NCBI GenBank assembly: GCA_910592005.1 | Contig: CAJVPP010000286.1 | Coordinates: 1 to 37,463 of the forward strand | DNA from: Funneliformis mosseae | Taxonomy: Eukaryota > Glomeromycota > Glomeromycetes > Glomerales > Glomeraceae | Length of the DNA stretch: 37,463 bases | Reading direction: 5' to 3' | Shown: positions 21,840-33,039 of the stretch, piece after piece | Position numbering within the stretch: position 1 is the stretch's first letter | Layout: each line of letters starts with the position of its first letter | Notes under the pieces: model-generated | Seen by the model: only the letters and a program-made list of their open reading frames with translations | Database searches by the model: none | What the model was told of the DNA's origin: nothing | Translations under genes and position numbers: made by a program

Positions 21840-23130
21840 TAAAAAAATAATCATTCAAGAAGAACAATAAGAAATTATTCAACTTGAATGATAAAAAATT
21901 ATTTAAGAAGAATGATAAGAAATCGTTCAACTTGAATAATAAAAATAATTATTCAAGAAGAATAATAAGAAATTTTTTAAGAAGAATAATGAGAAATTGT
22001 TTGATTTGAATGATAAAAAAATCGTTCAAGAAGAATAATAAGAAATCTTTCAAGAAGAACAATGAGAAATTATTCGACTTGAATGATAAAAAAATCGTTT
22101 AAGAAGAACAATAAGAAATCATTTGACTTAAATGATAAAAAAAATCAAATCATTTAAGAAGAACGATGAGAAATTGTTTAACTTAAACGATAAAAAAAAT
22201 CATTTAAGAAGAATGATAAAAAATCATTTGACTTGAATGATAAAAAAAATCAAATCGTTCAAAAGAATAATGACAAATTGTTTAATTTGAATGATAAAAA
22301 AAATCATTCAAGAAGAACAATGACCTGAATCATTTAACTTAAATGATAAATAAATTGTTTAAAAAGAACGATAACCTGAATCGTTCAACTTAAATAATAA
22401 AAAAAATTGTTTAAGAAGAATGATAATCTGAATCATTTGACTTGAACAATAAAAAAATTGTTCAAGAAGAATGATGATGAATGTTCAACTTAAATAATAA
22501 AAAAAATCATTCAAGAAGAATGATGATGAATCATTCAACTTAAATGATAAAAAAATTATTCAAGAAGAATGATAATAAATTATTTGATTTGAATGATAAA
22601 AAAATCGTTCAAGAAGAATAATGACAAATCATTTTACTTGAATGATAAAAAAATCATTTAAGAAGAATGATAACAAATCATTCAGCTTGAATAATAAAAA
22701 AATCATTTAAGAAGAATGATGATGAATCATTTGACTTGAATGATAAAAAAATCATTTAAGAAGAATGATAACAAATTGTTTGATTTAAACGATAAAAAAA
22801 ATTGTTTAAAAAAAATAATAACCTAAATCATTTAACTTGAATGATAAAAAAATCATTCAAGAAGAATGATGACCTGAATCGTTCAACTTGAATAATAAAA
22901 AAAATCGTTTAAGAAGAATGATGATAAATTGTTTAACTTGAATGATAAAAAATCATTCAAAAAAAATGCTAATGAATCATTTGATTTGAATGATAAAAAA
23001 AATCATTCAAGAAGAATGATGATGAATCATTTAACTTGAATGATAAAAAAAAATTATTCAAGAAGAACAATAACGAATCATTCGACTTAAATAATAAAAA
23101 ATCATTTAAGAAAAATGATAACAAATTGTT
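21840..23130. repeat. Minisatellite of about 49 bp, roughly 26 units
   Basis: Units follow TTCAAGAAGAATGATGACAA then ATCATTCAACTTGAATGATA then AAAAAAATCA. Each unit contains the inverted words CTTGAATGAT and ATCATTCAAG, so single strands could fold into a hairpin. The repeat includes ACTTGAA words related to the element's subterminal AAGTCAA block. Units differ by many A/G and C/T changes. Confidence 0.9.
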
Positions 23131-23900
23131 CGTTCTCCTTTCCTCCCTCCTTCCTCCTGATCTTTTCATTTTTTTTTATTATTTTTTTATTTTTTTTTGA
23201 TTTCGTTCTTTAATATTAAATTTTTTTTTATTTTTTATTTTTTTTTGATTCTAATTTTTTTCGTTTTTAATTAATTTTTTTTTCGATATCATTTTTTAAT
23301 TTTAAATTTTTTTTTCTTTTTTCAATATTTTCATTTTTTAAATAAATTTTTTTTTATTTTTTTTAATTTTTTTTCAATATCATTTTTTTTAATTTTTAAT
23401 TTTTATTTTTTTTATTTCTTTTCCTTTTCCCATCCCAATTTTTTTGGTTTTATTTTTTTTTATTTGTTTTTATTTGTTTTTCAATTTATTTTTTTTCCCC
23501 TTTCCTTTTTCTCTCGATCTTTTTTCTATTATTTTTTTAATTTATTTTCGATATTGTTTTAATTTTAGTTTTTTATTTCTTTTTTTTATTTTTGTTTTCA
23601 CTTCTTTTTTATTTAATATTTTTTTTATCTTTTTCATTCTTTTTTCTATTTTTCATTTTTTTTCCTTTACTTCCTACTGTTCTTTTCATTTTTTATTAAT
23701 TTTTTTATTATTATTATTATTATTTTAATTTTTTTGATTCTTGATGTTAATTTTTATTTATTTATTTTTTCTTTTCCTTTCCATCTCTCTCAATATTTTT
23801 ATTTTTATTTTATTTTTTTTACTTCTTTTTTATTATTTTTTATTTTTTATTTTTTTATTTTATTTATTTTATTTATTTTATTTTTTTATTAATTTAGAAG
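23131..23900 (+). repeat. 770-bp polypyrimidine tract
   Basis: The plus strand is almost entirely T and C (T-rich with TTTTCTTTTC, TCTTTTTC and CCTTTCC patches) and has very few purines apart from scattered A. The open frame at 23444-23728 encodes mostly Phe and Leu for this reason and is not a gene. It lies within the hAT-like element, next to the minisatellite. Confidence 0.85.
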
Positions 23901-24221
23901 TAGCTCTTTAATGTAAATGTATTTTAGAAATATTTTTTGAAGATTTTTTTTTTATATTTAAATATTTATAAAAATTTAAAATTAACTCATAACTTGATTT
24001 GAACTTGACTTAATTTGAATAAATTCAAGTCAAAATCAAATCAAGTTAAAATCGAATCAAGTTAAATTGAGTTGGGTTTAAAATTTATATAACTTGAATT
24101 AAATCAAATTGAAAGATTTTATAAAATAAATTTAACTCAACTTGATTCAAAAAAAAAGAGTTAAATAGAGTTTATCTTTAAACTCAACTTGACTTGACTC
24201 ATTCAGAACTCTAAATAAGAT

Positions 24222-24421
24222 AATATAAAAATAATTGTATTTTTTTTTATAAAAATTATTTATTATACTATATAAAAATAAATCAGTTATAAAGAAAATT
24301 TTTATTCTAAATTTTGGATTAGAATCTAAGAATTCAGTTTTAATACATCATTTTTATAAAAATTATCAATTCAAAATTTATTTTTTTATTATATTTAATT
24401 TATTAATAAGGATTATTTATA
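24222..24421. other. AT-rich spacer
   Basis: Short AT-rich spacer between the hAT-like element and the small inverted-repeat element. Nothing else is visible. Confidence 0.5.
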
Positions 24422-24597
24422 TATATTGATACTAAAGATGATGTTACAACTAGTTATAACTATGTGATGCTTATTTATTACTAGTTGCAATTAGTTACAA
24501 CTTAATTTTTATTAATATCACAACTAGTTACATCCTTGTGATATTTATTTATCACTGGTTGTAACTAGTTACAATATAATCTTTAGTTGATGCTATA
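24422..24597. mobile_element. Small inverted-repeat element (MITE), about 175 bp
   Basis: The left side reads ACTAAAGATGATGTTACAAC then TAGTTA, and the right side read inward reads ACTAAAGATTATATTGTAAC then TAGTTA. ACTAGTTACAAC words recur four times in both orientations and GTGATATTTATT twice, so almost the whole unit can fold back on itself. A clear target duplication was not found. Confidence 0.65.
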
Positions 24598-25709
24598 TGA
24601 AATCAATCTTACTGCATCATAAAAATTGACAAATGATTAATATTATTAACACCTTTAACATTTTTAATATTTTTAATATTTTTATATTATTTATTTTTCT
24701 CTTATATTTTATTATTATATATTTTATTATTTATTATATTATTATCATAGTTAAATTATATTTTATTTTTTGTATTTATTTTAATGTTATATAAAATAGC
24801 ATTAGATAGTGATTTTCTTATGATTGTAATTTTATATAAATAGGATAAAAAATTGTTTTTATAAAAGAATAGAGATAATAGTAATAATTTAATAGATAAA
24901 AGATATTTTATTTTTACAAGTTTTAAGTTAAAGAATTAAAATCTAAGATTAAGGATTACTAAAGGATATAAATCTCTATAATAAAAGAATCTCTTTCTAA
25001 ACTATATATATTAAAATTCTTTAACATATTAATTATATTTATTATTCTTACATATTGTTAAAATTATTAACTTGCCTAAATTATAAATATAAGGTTAATT
25101 GTGATAGAAGTTATTCTATAGTAAATTAATAGTTTTTTATATACAGCTTTTGGCAAAAAGAATGATGGAAAGTTTTTTTTGAATAATAAAAGTTTTTAAT
25201 AAATAACTTTCAAAATTTTTTTTATTATCAAATGCTTTTAATTAAGGAATTAAAAATTAAAATATAAAATGTATTCTTCTTCTCTGTCAATCTGGATTTA
25301 AATACAAATTAAAATACTAAAAAATTAGAAAGTTAGCCTTTCTTCTTATTAATTTAACTTCATGTTTTCTATTTCCTACTTCTTTAGTTAGAATATATTA
25401 TTTCTATTGTAAAATATTTAGCTGAACATTTATTTATTAATGGGTGAAGCTTATTAATATAGTAAAATATTTTGTAATCTTAATTTTAATGATCAAACAC
25501 TCAAATTTGACCTTGTTTCACAATTGCAAAATTTTTTTCATATTAAAATATGCATTGTGGACTTCAAACAATATACATAGCATTTGAACTAGTAATACAT
25601 ATAAAATACTATGTAATTATTTATACAAATCCTTACAAAAAAATGTTAATTATATAGTAAAAAATTGCACCGCCATTCTTTTCGCTGAGAACTGTATTAT
25701 CCTTTATTA
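24598..25709. other. AT-rich sequence, no gene seen
   Basis: No reading frame with a recognisable product. A slightly GC-richer patch, CACCGCCATTCTTTTCGCTGA, occurs at about 25669-25688 just before the next repeat copy and may be part of an older element. Confidence 0.45.
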
Positions 25710-26225
25710 TTAAGTTATTATTACAGTAAATCATTACAATATTATATAATAAGTTACTAATAATAATTAAAAGAATTATAATGAATGTAAAAGGTTTACA
25801 AATGAATTATAATAGTTTCAAAAGGTTGTGAAAAATAAGTTTTATACTTAGTTAATTATACTCCTTTATTAATATAATATATAAATTTAGTATTTAAAAG
25901 ATTAACATCTCATTAATGTTGAGATTCAAAAAAAATATAGAATATTTATACATGTTAAATAATTAATAAAATAAACTAAATTAAATATATCAAAAGAAAT
26001 AAAGTTGTGATTTTATTAGATAATAAAGTTATTATATCAATAAGATCTACAGGCAACTAAATAGATATTTATGATTTATGTAATTATCAAAGATAATAAA
26101 ATTGACATCTAGAGATTATATAATAATCGATGATAATAAAATAGATAAAATAATCTTTATAATGATCTATATAATAATAAAATTGATTTTCTAATATACT
26201 AATTAAATCTATCTAAAATTTATTT
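25710..26225 (+). repeat. LTR-like repeat R2, copy A (5' truncated)
   Basis: This corresponds to the last two-thirds of the copies at 27476-28199 and 30256-30981. Shared landmarks in order are AATAAGTTTTATACTTAGTT, CTCCTTTATTAATATAATAT, GATCTACAGGCAACTAAAT and the closing ATCTATCTAAAATTT. All three copies have the same orientation. Confidence 0.7.
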
Positions 26226-27475
26226 ATTACAATTTATAAATAATGTAATAATAAAATACTATAATAAATATATATATTTTGAGATCAGATCTTAGATAAT
26301 TTATAATAAATAATAATATATAAAAAATATATAAAATATTTAATGAAATGAAATGAAAAATAATTTTGTTTAATGAATAATTATTCTGATTGATATTATA
26401 TTTTTATTGCAGAAGTTTCTTTTATAATTTGGATGACTCTTTAATATTTTTTGGAATAATTTTTCTTTATCTTTTCTTTTAGAAAGAAATAAATATGTTA
26501 GGTTATTTTTATTTTATTAGTTTGTAAATATTAAATTATAAAATTTTATATTATAAATAATTTTAAAATGATAAGTATTAAATTTGTATTATAAAATTTT
26601 ATTTAAATAAACAATAATAAAATAAATTTATGAGAGAAGTAACAGATAATTAATCTTAATATTTATACTTTATGATTTAACAGATTTTTAAAATTTTCAT
26701 ATGTTTTAAAAAATTCAAAATATGAAGAATGAATAACTAAATAAATACTAATAAAAAAGTGATTTAAATGTTATATATATAATACAAGCTCATATTGTAT
26801 AATTTTTTTGATTAAGTCAAATTATATTTAATTAAAATTTATTAATATAAAAAGTACAAAAATATTTATATTATGATAATATTACAAGCTCTTGTTAGAT
26901 ATATTAGCAGTTGTATTTATATCTGATCTAAATATTTTTATATATTGATAGAATAAAATAACAGCTAAGATTAGGTTACAAATTAGAATTATGGTATTTT
27001 ATCTTAATATTATTTTTTTTATTTAAAGAAAATAAATTTTATAATTTATTTATTTTATTTATTAAAAATAATGAATCTGATATATAATTTTCAATTTATA
27101 AATATTTATTTATTTTTTTTTATATAGATATATATAAAAATATTTAGATTTATCTGTAAATAAAAAATTTCTGAATATTTAATAGATAACTATGCTGAGT
27201 ATTTAACTGCTAATAAAAAAAATTTCAAAATTTATTCACTTTTAACAAAATTTCCTAAATTCAATAAAACTTAATTTATTATTTTTCACTATGATTTCTT
27301 AATTTGATCAAAAGATTTTTTATTAATTATTAAAATTCTATATATTTTACCTTATCAAAATATTATTAAAAAGCTTATTAGAGTATAAACTTTAAATAAT
27401 ACTTTAACCTTACAATCTTGTAAAATTATTGACTATATATTTATTATTTAGTTTCTTTGCTTATCTAGTATTATG
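26226..27475. other. AT-rich sequence, no gene seen
   Basis: AT-rich DNA with short frames only. No tandem array or transposon ends were recognised. Confidence 0.45.
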
Positions 27476-28199
27476 ATAATTTCATAACTTTAAATAAAAT
27501 CTTAAAAGAGTAAATAAAACTAAGACAATTACTCAAAAAATTATAGGTAATGAATATTTAAAATTATTCTCAATATAAAAATACATGAGATAAATACAAA
27601 GATAACTCAAAAATAACTTAAAGATATTTTAAAGATTATGTTTCAGAGACTCTAAGTTAATATAGTAAATTAATATAATATCATTTAATATATTTACTAA
27701 TAATAATTAAAGAAATTATACAAATACAAAGGTCACAAATAATTTATAACAGCTTAAAAGAGTTGCGAAGAATAAGTTTTTTACTTAATTAATTATACTT
27801 CTTTATTGATATAATATATAAGTTTAGTACCTAAAAAATTAATATCTCATTGGTTACATTTACTAGAAAGGTAATGAGACTTAAAAAAAATACAAAAATA
27901 TTTATATATGTTGAATAATTAATAAATACAACTAAACTAAATATATCAAAGGAAATTAAATTGATAAATCTACAAAAAATAAAGTTACCATATTAATAAA
28001 ATTACCAGATTTGCAGGCAATAAAATGGATAAAATGATCTTTATAATTATTAAGGATAATAAAATTAATATTTAGAGATTTATATAATGATCTGCAGGTA
28101 ATAAAATAAACAAAACAATCTTCATAAAAGATCTACATAATAATAATATTGACTTTTTAATCTACCAATTATTTTTATCTATAATTTTTAATTTTTACA
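27476..28199 (+). repeat. LTR-like repeat R2, copy B
   Basis: About 724 bp and nearly the same length as copy C. It runs from TTTCATAACTTTAAATAAAA to ATTTTTATCTATAATTTTTA. Copy C has the better preserved ends, which read TTACATTTCGTAAG at the start and AACTGTCACA at the end, suggesting TGTTACA/TGTCACA-type LTR termini. No internal retrotransposon genes lie between copies B and C. Confidence 0.65.
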
Positions 28200-28537
28200 T
28201 TAAGTATTTATACCTTTATAAAATTTGTGTATAATACTTTTCTATTATGAAAAAGGTATTTTGCAATATATTCCTTCTTAAAGTTTTCTTTTTAGATTTT
28301 ATTTAATTCTTCTAAGTTAATCTATATTTAACTAAATATTAGCATTTATTAATTAAAATGAATGATATAATGAAATGATATTTTTTACTTTATTTTATAA
28401 TATGTATAATCCTATAATATTTATATAAATAAATGATTATTATTACACATTATTCATGACAAAACTGATTTAGATTAGTTAATAAGATCAGTTCTTGTAA
28501 TTTTTAGTCTTATATTTAAAAGCTATATATAAAAATA

Positions 28538-29144
28538 TACAGAGGGTAGACAAAAGTATCTGTACACTTTTTCACTTAATATAAAACTTAAAATATTTTG
28601 TAATAATAATAAAAGTAAATTAATTTTTTTATTTAAAGCTGATTAATACCTACATTTTATAATAAGTAACTAGTACTTAGTTGAACCTTCATTTGCTGCA
28701 ATCACCACTTGAATTCATTGTGATATACTATCGACTAGATTTTTGATATTATATTTCGAAATTTCTTGCCATATCTTTTTAACATATTAGTCAAGATTAG
28801 CAAGATTAGATAAAGTTTTTTATAAGCTCAGATGCTTTTCTTGACTTCAGCCTAAAGATTTTCAATTGGATTAAGATCAGAACTTTGAGCTGGTTAAGAT
28901 AATGTACGAAGATTATTTTTTGCTTGAAAATTATTGCAATTAATTCTTTGGTTTTTACCTTTTTTTTTAGATTTTTAGAGAAGAAAAATTTATAAAAAAA
29001 TCAAATTTATTATTCTTTTATTTTTATAATATAAGTAAAAACTTAATTTTTATGTAAATGCAATTTGTTATTATGATTATATAACTTTACTAGTATTAAT
29101 TTATGTTTATGGAGGTGTGTAAATACTTTTATCTACCTTCTGTA
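28538..29144 (-). mobile_element. Tc1-type transposon remnant
   Basis: Ends CAGAGGGTAGACAAAAGTAT (from 28540) and, read inward from the right, CAGAAGGTAGATAAAAGTAT match at 18 of 20 with two transitions, and TA dinucleotides at 28538-28539 and 29143-29144 are the target duplication. The element is about 600 bp, far shorter than a 1.3-2 kb autonomous Tc1, because most of the transposase is deleted. Confidence 0.88.
28670..28945 (-). pseudogene. Tc1 transposase, C-terminal fragment
   Basis: The minus strand reads LRTLS-stop-PAQSSDLNPIENL near 28945-28850, the signature WPAQSPDLNPIENLW of Tc1 transposases with the catalytic acidic residue in NPIE. It continues through VKKIWQEISKYNIKNLVDSI to the family's C-terminal VIAANEGSTKY and a stop at 28670-28672. 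The two Trp codons around the motif and another near the end are now stops. The N-terminal DNA-binding domain and first two catalytic Asp residues are missing. Confidence 0.85.
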
Positions 29145-30255
29145 TTATGAATATATAGATTAGAAAAATTAGATAAAAACATAAATTTTTAAATTAAATA
29201 TTAAAATTATATTTTAGTAAAAAAAAATTGGAATCATAAATTAAATAGTAAATAATTGCATATATATAATAAAATAATTAATAAAATTTGTTAAATAATG
29301 TTTTATTCAAATGAATATGATTTTACTATATTAAAATAATTACTGCTTCTTTTTTACTAATCTTTTATTAACATTACAAAATATTCTTTTAAGGCTATCT
29401 TTATTTATACAAAATGTGAAGATTAAAGTGATTAATTTTGTGAATTTTGTAAAAGAAAAAATATATGTAGTTTTGTTATATCTTTTTACTTGATTTTCTC
29501 TTTTTTGTAAATAAATACAAAACTAGGTATTAAAAATGCTATTTCTTAATCTAGTTATTTTTCTATCTCTGATATTTATTTTTAGATATTATCATTTTAG
29601 CAAAATTTTAAAAATGTTAATAACATATGCTAATAGTTATAAAAAACAAAAATAAATTTAAGAATAACATCTAATTTAGTATAGGTCTAAGACTTATGAG
29701 CTGATCTTATCTAAATTTTATTTATTCATATATTATTCATGCTTTTGATATGATTATTTTTACTTTTTATTAATAATTCTTTTTTTTTAGAAATTATGAT
29801 AGAAGCTGTATTTAAATTACACTTCATTTTTATTATAGTCATATTCACTGTGTCTTTTAAAAATAGATTTCTATGAGAAAATAAAGGAATAATATTTAAT
29901 AATACTATTACTATAGATAAAATAAGATATATAAATTCTGATTTTAGTTATAATATTCCTATTAAATGAAAAGATAATATTATTAATAGTTATAAATAAA
30001 AAAAAAAATAAAATAATCTGAACATAAAGAATTTAATAATCAAGTTAGAAAGTTCAGAAAAAAGACTTAAAAAATTAAGAGTAATAATTAATTTTTTATT
30101 ATTATTATAATGTAAAATTTAAGATAATATAAGTTCATTTTTTAATTTAAAAAATTATATTCATAAAAAAAAATTAAAAAATTAAATTTTTTATTATGTA
30201 ATAAATATATTGGTTAAACAATAATTCTATAATAAATAATTCTATTATCTGAATA
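29145..30255. other. AT-rich sequence, no gene seen
   Basis: Lies between the Tc1 remnant and R2 copy C. Short A-rich runs occur near 30000 and 30165. No family was recognised. Confidence 0.45.
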
Positions 30256-30981
30256 GATTACATTTCGTAAGTTTAAATAAAATCTCAAAAAGGTAAATAA
30301 GACTAAGATAATTATTTAAAGAATCATAGGTGAGGATTCATAATAATGTCAAAAAATTATTCTTAATATAAAATATGTGAGATAAATACAAAATAAATAC
30401 AAATAACTTAAAGATATTTTAGAAATTACGTTTCAAAGACTCTAAGTCAATATAGTGAATTAATATAATATCATATAATAATTTACTAACAAAAGGAATT
30501 GCATGAATGCAAAAGGTCACAGATAATTTATAACAGTTTCAAAGGGTTTGTGAAAGATAAGTTTTATACTTGATTAATTATACTCCTTTATTAATATAAT
30601 ATATAAGTTCAGTATCTAAAAGATTAACATTTTATCAGTTACCTTTATCAGAAAGATAATAAGACTTAATAAAAATACAAAGATATTTATACATATTAAA
30701 TAATTAAATAAACTAAACTAAAAATATTCAAAGGAAATAAAATTGCCATTTCGCTAGGCAATAAAGTTACTGTGTCAATAAAATTGCCAGATCTGCAGGC
30801 AACTAAATGGATATCTATGATCTACGTGATATCAAAGACAATAAAATTAACATCTAAAGATTTGCATAATTGATCGATAGCAATAAAATAGACAAAATGA
30901 TCTTCATAAAAGATCTACATAGCAATAAAATTGACTTTTTAATCCTCTAATTATTTTTATCTAAAATTTTCAACTGTCACA
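30256..30981 (+). repeat. LTR-like repeat R2, copy C
   Basis: The best preserved copy, with more intact CG and C-containing sites (ATTTCGTAAG, AGATCTGCAGGCAACTAAAT, ATCGATAGCAATAAAATAGA). It ends AACTGTCACA at about 30981. It aligns along its full length to copy B at 27476-28199. Confidence 0.68.
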
Positions 30982-31642
30982 ACGTCAAAAATATACATTT
31001 TTTTCTTTTTAATTTTTTTAATATTATAATTTACTTTATACATATCAAATTAAATTTAATTAGATGTAAATATTTTCTTATTAATTATTCATATAATTTA
31101 AAAATAATTATTTTGAATAAAAATCATTTTTTGAATTTTATTAAATATATTTAAATAATTATAATTTTTAAAAGGATATTAAATATTTATGCTTAACCAG
31201 TAGTTTAAACTATAATGTTTTTCCTGAATATTGTATAGAAATGGCAAGATTTGTTAGATAAAAAATATTTGAATACTATATCAAATATAATAGCTTATTT
31301 GAAATGAAAAAAAATATGCAAATGAATATAATGAGATGTAATTTAAAGAATAAAATAAAATAAAAAATCATCTTAAATCATCATCAAAATACATAAAAAA
31401 AGCATATTAAACTTTTTTTTAATATTTATATAAAATAAAATAATATACTTTAAACTAAAAATAATACGAATGAAGTAGCTAAAAAAGATAATACTTTAGT
31501 TAAAAAAAAGAAGATAAAATAGCTGACTTTATATAAAAATACAATATTTTATATTATAGTCATGCTTATCAAAAGATGAATACTTTCAAAATGATGAAAT
31601 GAAAAAGAGTTAACCAATTTAAAAATAGGATAAAAACTATAA
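30982..31642. other. AT-rich sequence, no gene seen
   Basis: Low-complexity AT-rich DNA between R2 copy C and R1 copy 3. Nothing assigned. Confidence 0.5.
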
Positions 31643-32928
31643 TTATAAAATAGACAGAAACTGATAGACCTGTCAAATATGATATATATATCAAATATGC
31701 TATATCTGCCAAATAGAACATATATATCATTTATTATATTTCTATTATATTTATCATTATTATTATTTATTTCATATTTAACATAATTAGTATATCTATT
31801 AGCTCTATTATTATTGTTAATAGTATTATAATTACTATAAATTTTCTTTAATTGTAATTTTCTTATATAAAGAGCATAAAAATGCCTTGGGAAAAAGACA
31901 GAATTCAACATTATATTCATATATATTTAATAACAATAATAAACAATATTAACATTTTGCAAACATAAAACTTATAATTTTATTCTTGTTAACTAAACAA
32001 ACTTTTTAATAAATAACATGTTAAATTGATTGAATTTAAGTTATAGCTATTATTTTCCTAACTTTAAATCATAGTTAACTTATTTGACAAATTAGAGGTT
32101 AGAACCAGTTTAGTATAATTTGATTTAAATTTGATTTAAACTGGTTGCAACATAAAACTGGGTTTGGTTTTTTCAGATTTGAAAACTGGATTTAATAAAC
32201 CTGATTGATTGCGAAAATTCAAATTTAATAAAACTAAATTAAATATATAATTATTAATAAAACTATTAATTTATCTTATTATTTTGACCTAAATAATGAT
32301 TTATACTTTATATTAGATATTTATTCAAAATAAATAATGCAATATGTGAACGATCAAAGATTAATTTTTTTTAAAAAATATTTTTATATAATGAAATTTT
32401 AAATTTTAAATTTGTGTATTTTGACACTATTATTCATTAAATTATATTATTATTTTGTGTATTTCTAATGAATTTTTCATTCGAATATTTAAAACTTTAT
32501 CAAATTGATATTATATCATTTAAAGTGGTAAATATAAACAAAAGCATTTTATATATTTTAACTCAATTTGCAAAAAAAATATCTATTGACATAAGTTTTT
32601 ATAAATATTTCAGCAAAAACACTAAATTATCTTCAAATTTAGTGAATCAAGTTTATTTTTTTAATTCTTATCTATAATTTTAAATATGCAATTAGCTTAA
32701 TATTTATTTTTTTAAATAAAATTTAAATAAAAATCAAAAAAAAATTTTGTTAATATTATAAATCTTATCACAATTCAGTTTTTCAGGTTATTATAACCGA
32801 ATGTTCAGTTTAATCAGTTTTATTTAAATCCAGTTTAAATTTGAATCTCAAATTAAAAAAATGATTAAAACTGGTTTGTGAAAATAAAATTGGTTTCAAC
32901 CTCTATGACGAACAGAGTAACGTTAACA
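31643..32928 (-). repeat. Solo LTR-like repeat R1, copy 3, split by an insertion
   Basis: On the minus strand the repeat begins TGTTAACGTTACTCTG at 32928, is interrupted at 32905-32093 by a hAT-like element, and continues from AAATAAGTTAACTATG to its end near 31643. The order of landmarks matches copies 1 and 2. The open frame 31549-31920 on this strand resembles the one in copy 2, but copy 1 is broken, so a protein-coding role is doubtful. Confidence 0.75.
32093..32905. mobile_element. hAT-like non-autonomous element, AACTGGTTT family
   Basis: Left end TAGAGGTTAGAACCAGTTTA and right end read inward TAGAGGTTGAAACCAATTTT match at 16 of 20. Flanks TGACAAAT (32085-32092) and TGACGAAC (32906-32913) match at 6 of 8, both differences transitions. 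Removing the element and one flank rejoins R1 copy 3, proving insertion. Subterminal blocks (32100-32245 and 32770-32890) contain AACTGGTTT/AAACCAGTT and TTTAAATC words in both orientations. The centre holds an open frame of 69 codons (32468-32677) with no recognised domain. Confidence 0.85.
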
Positions 32929-33039
32929 ATGGCTATATAAATATCAGGAGAATCAAGATTTATTAATTCAGACTATTTATTAGAGTAATAAAAGGAATTT
33001 CAATAAAAATACCTAGTAGATCAAGATCCATCAGCTCTA

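Larger units (their letters stand above)
21519..24213. mobile_element. 2.7-kb hAT-like non-autonomous element, AAGTCAA family
   Basis: Left end TAGAGTTCTAGACGAGTTAA at 21519 and right end read inward TAGAGTTCTGAATGAGTCAA, ending at 24213, match at 16 of 20, all mismatches transitions. The 8-bp flanks AATAAGAT (21511-21518) and AATAAGAT (24214-24221) are identical, a perfect target duplication. Subterminal blocks at 21530-21715 and 23985-24205 are packed with AAGTCAA/TTGACTT words in both orientations. Between them lie an AGGACT-word block (21726-21838), a minisatellite (21840-23130) and a polypyrimidine tract (23131-23900). No transposase is present. Confidence 0.88.

Noticed and set aside
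23444..23728. Phe/Leu-rich frame resembling a membrane protein
   Set aside because: It is the translation of a polypyrimidine tract.
32468..32677. 69-codon frame inside a hAT-like element, considered as a transposase remnant
   Set aside because: No BED finger, RNase H-fold motif or hATC-like sequence is visible.
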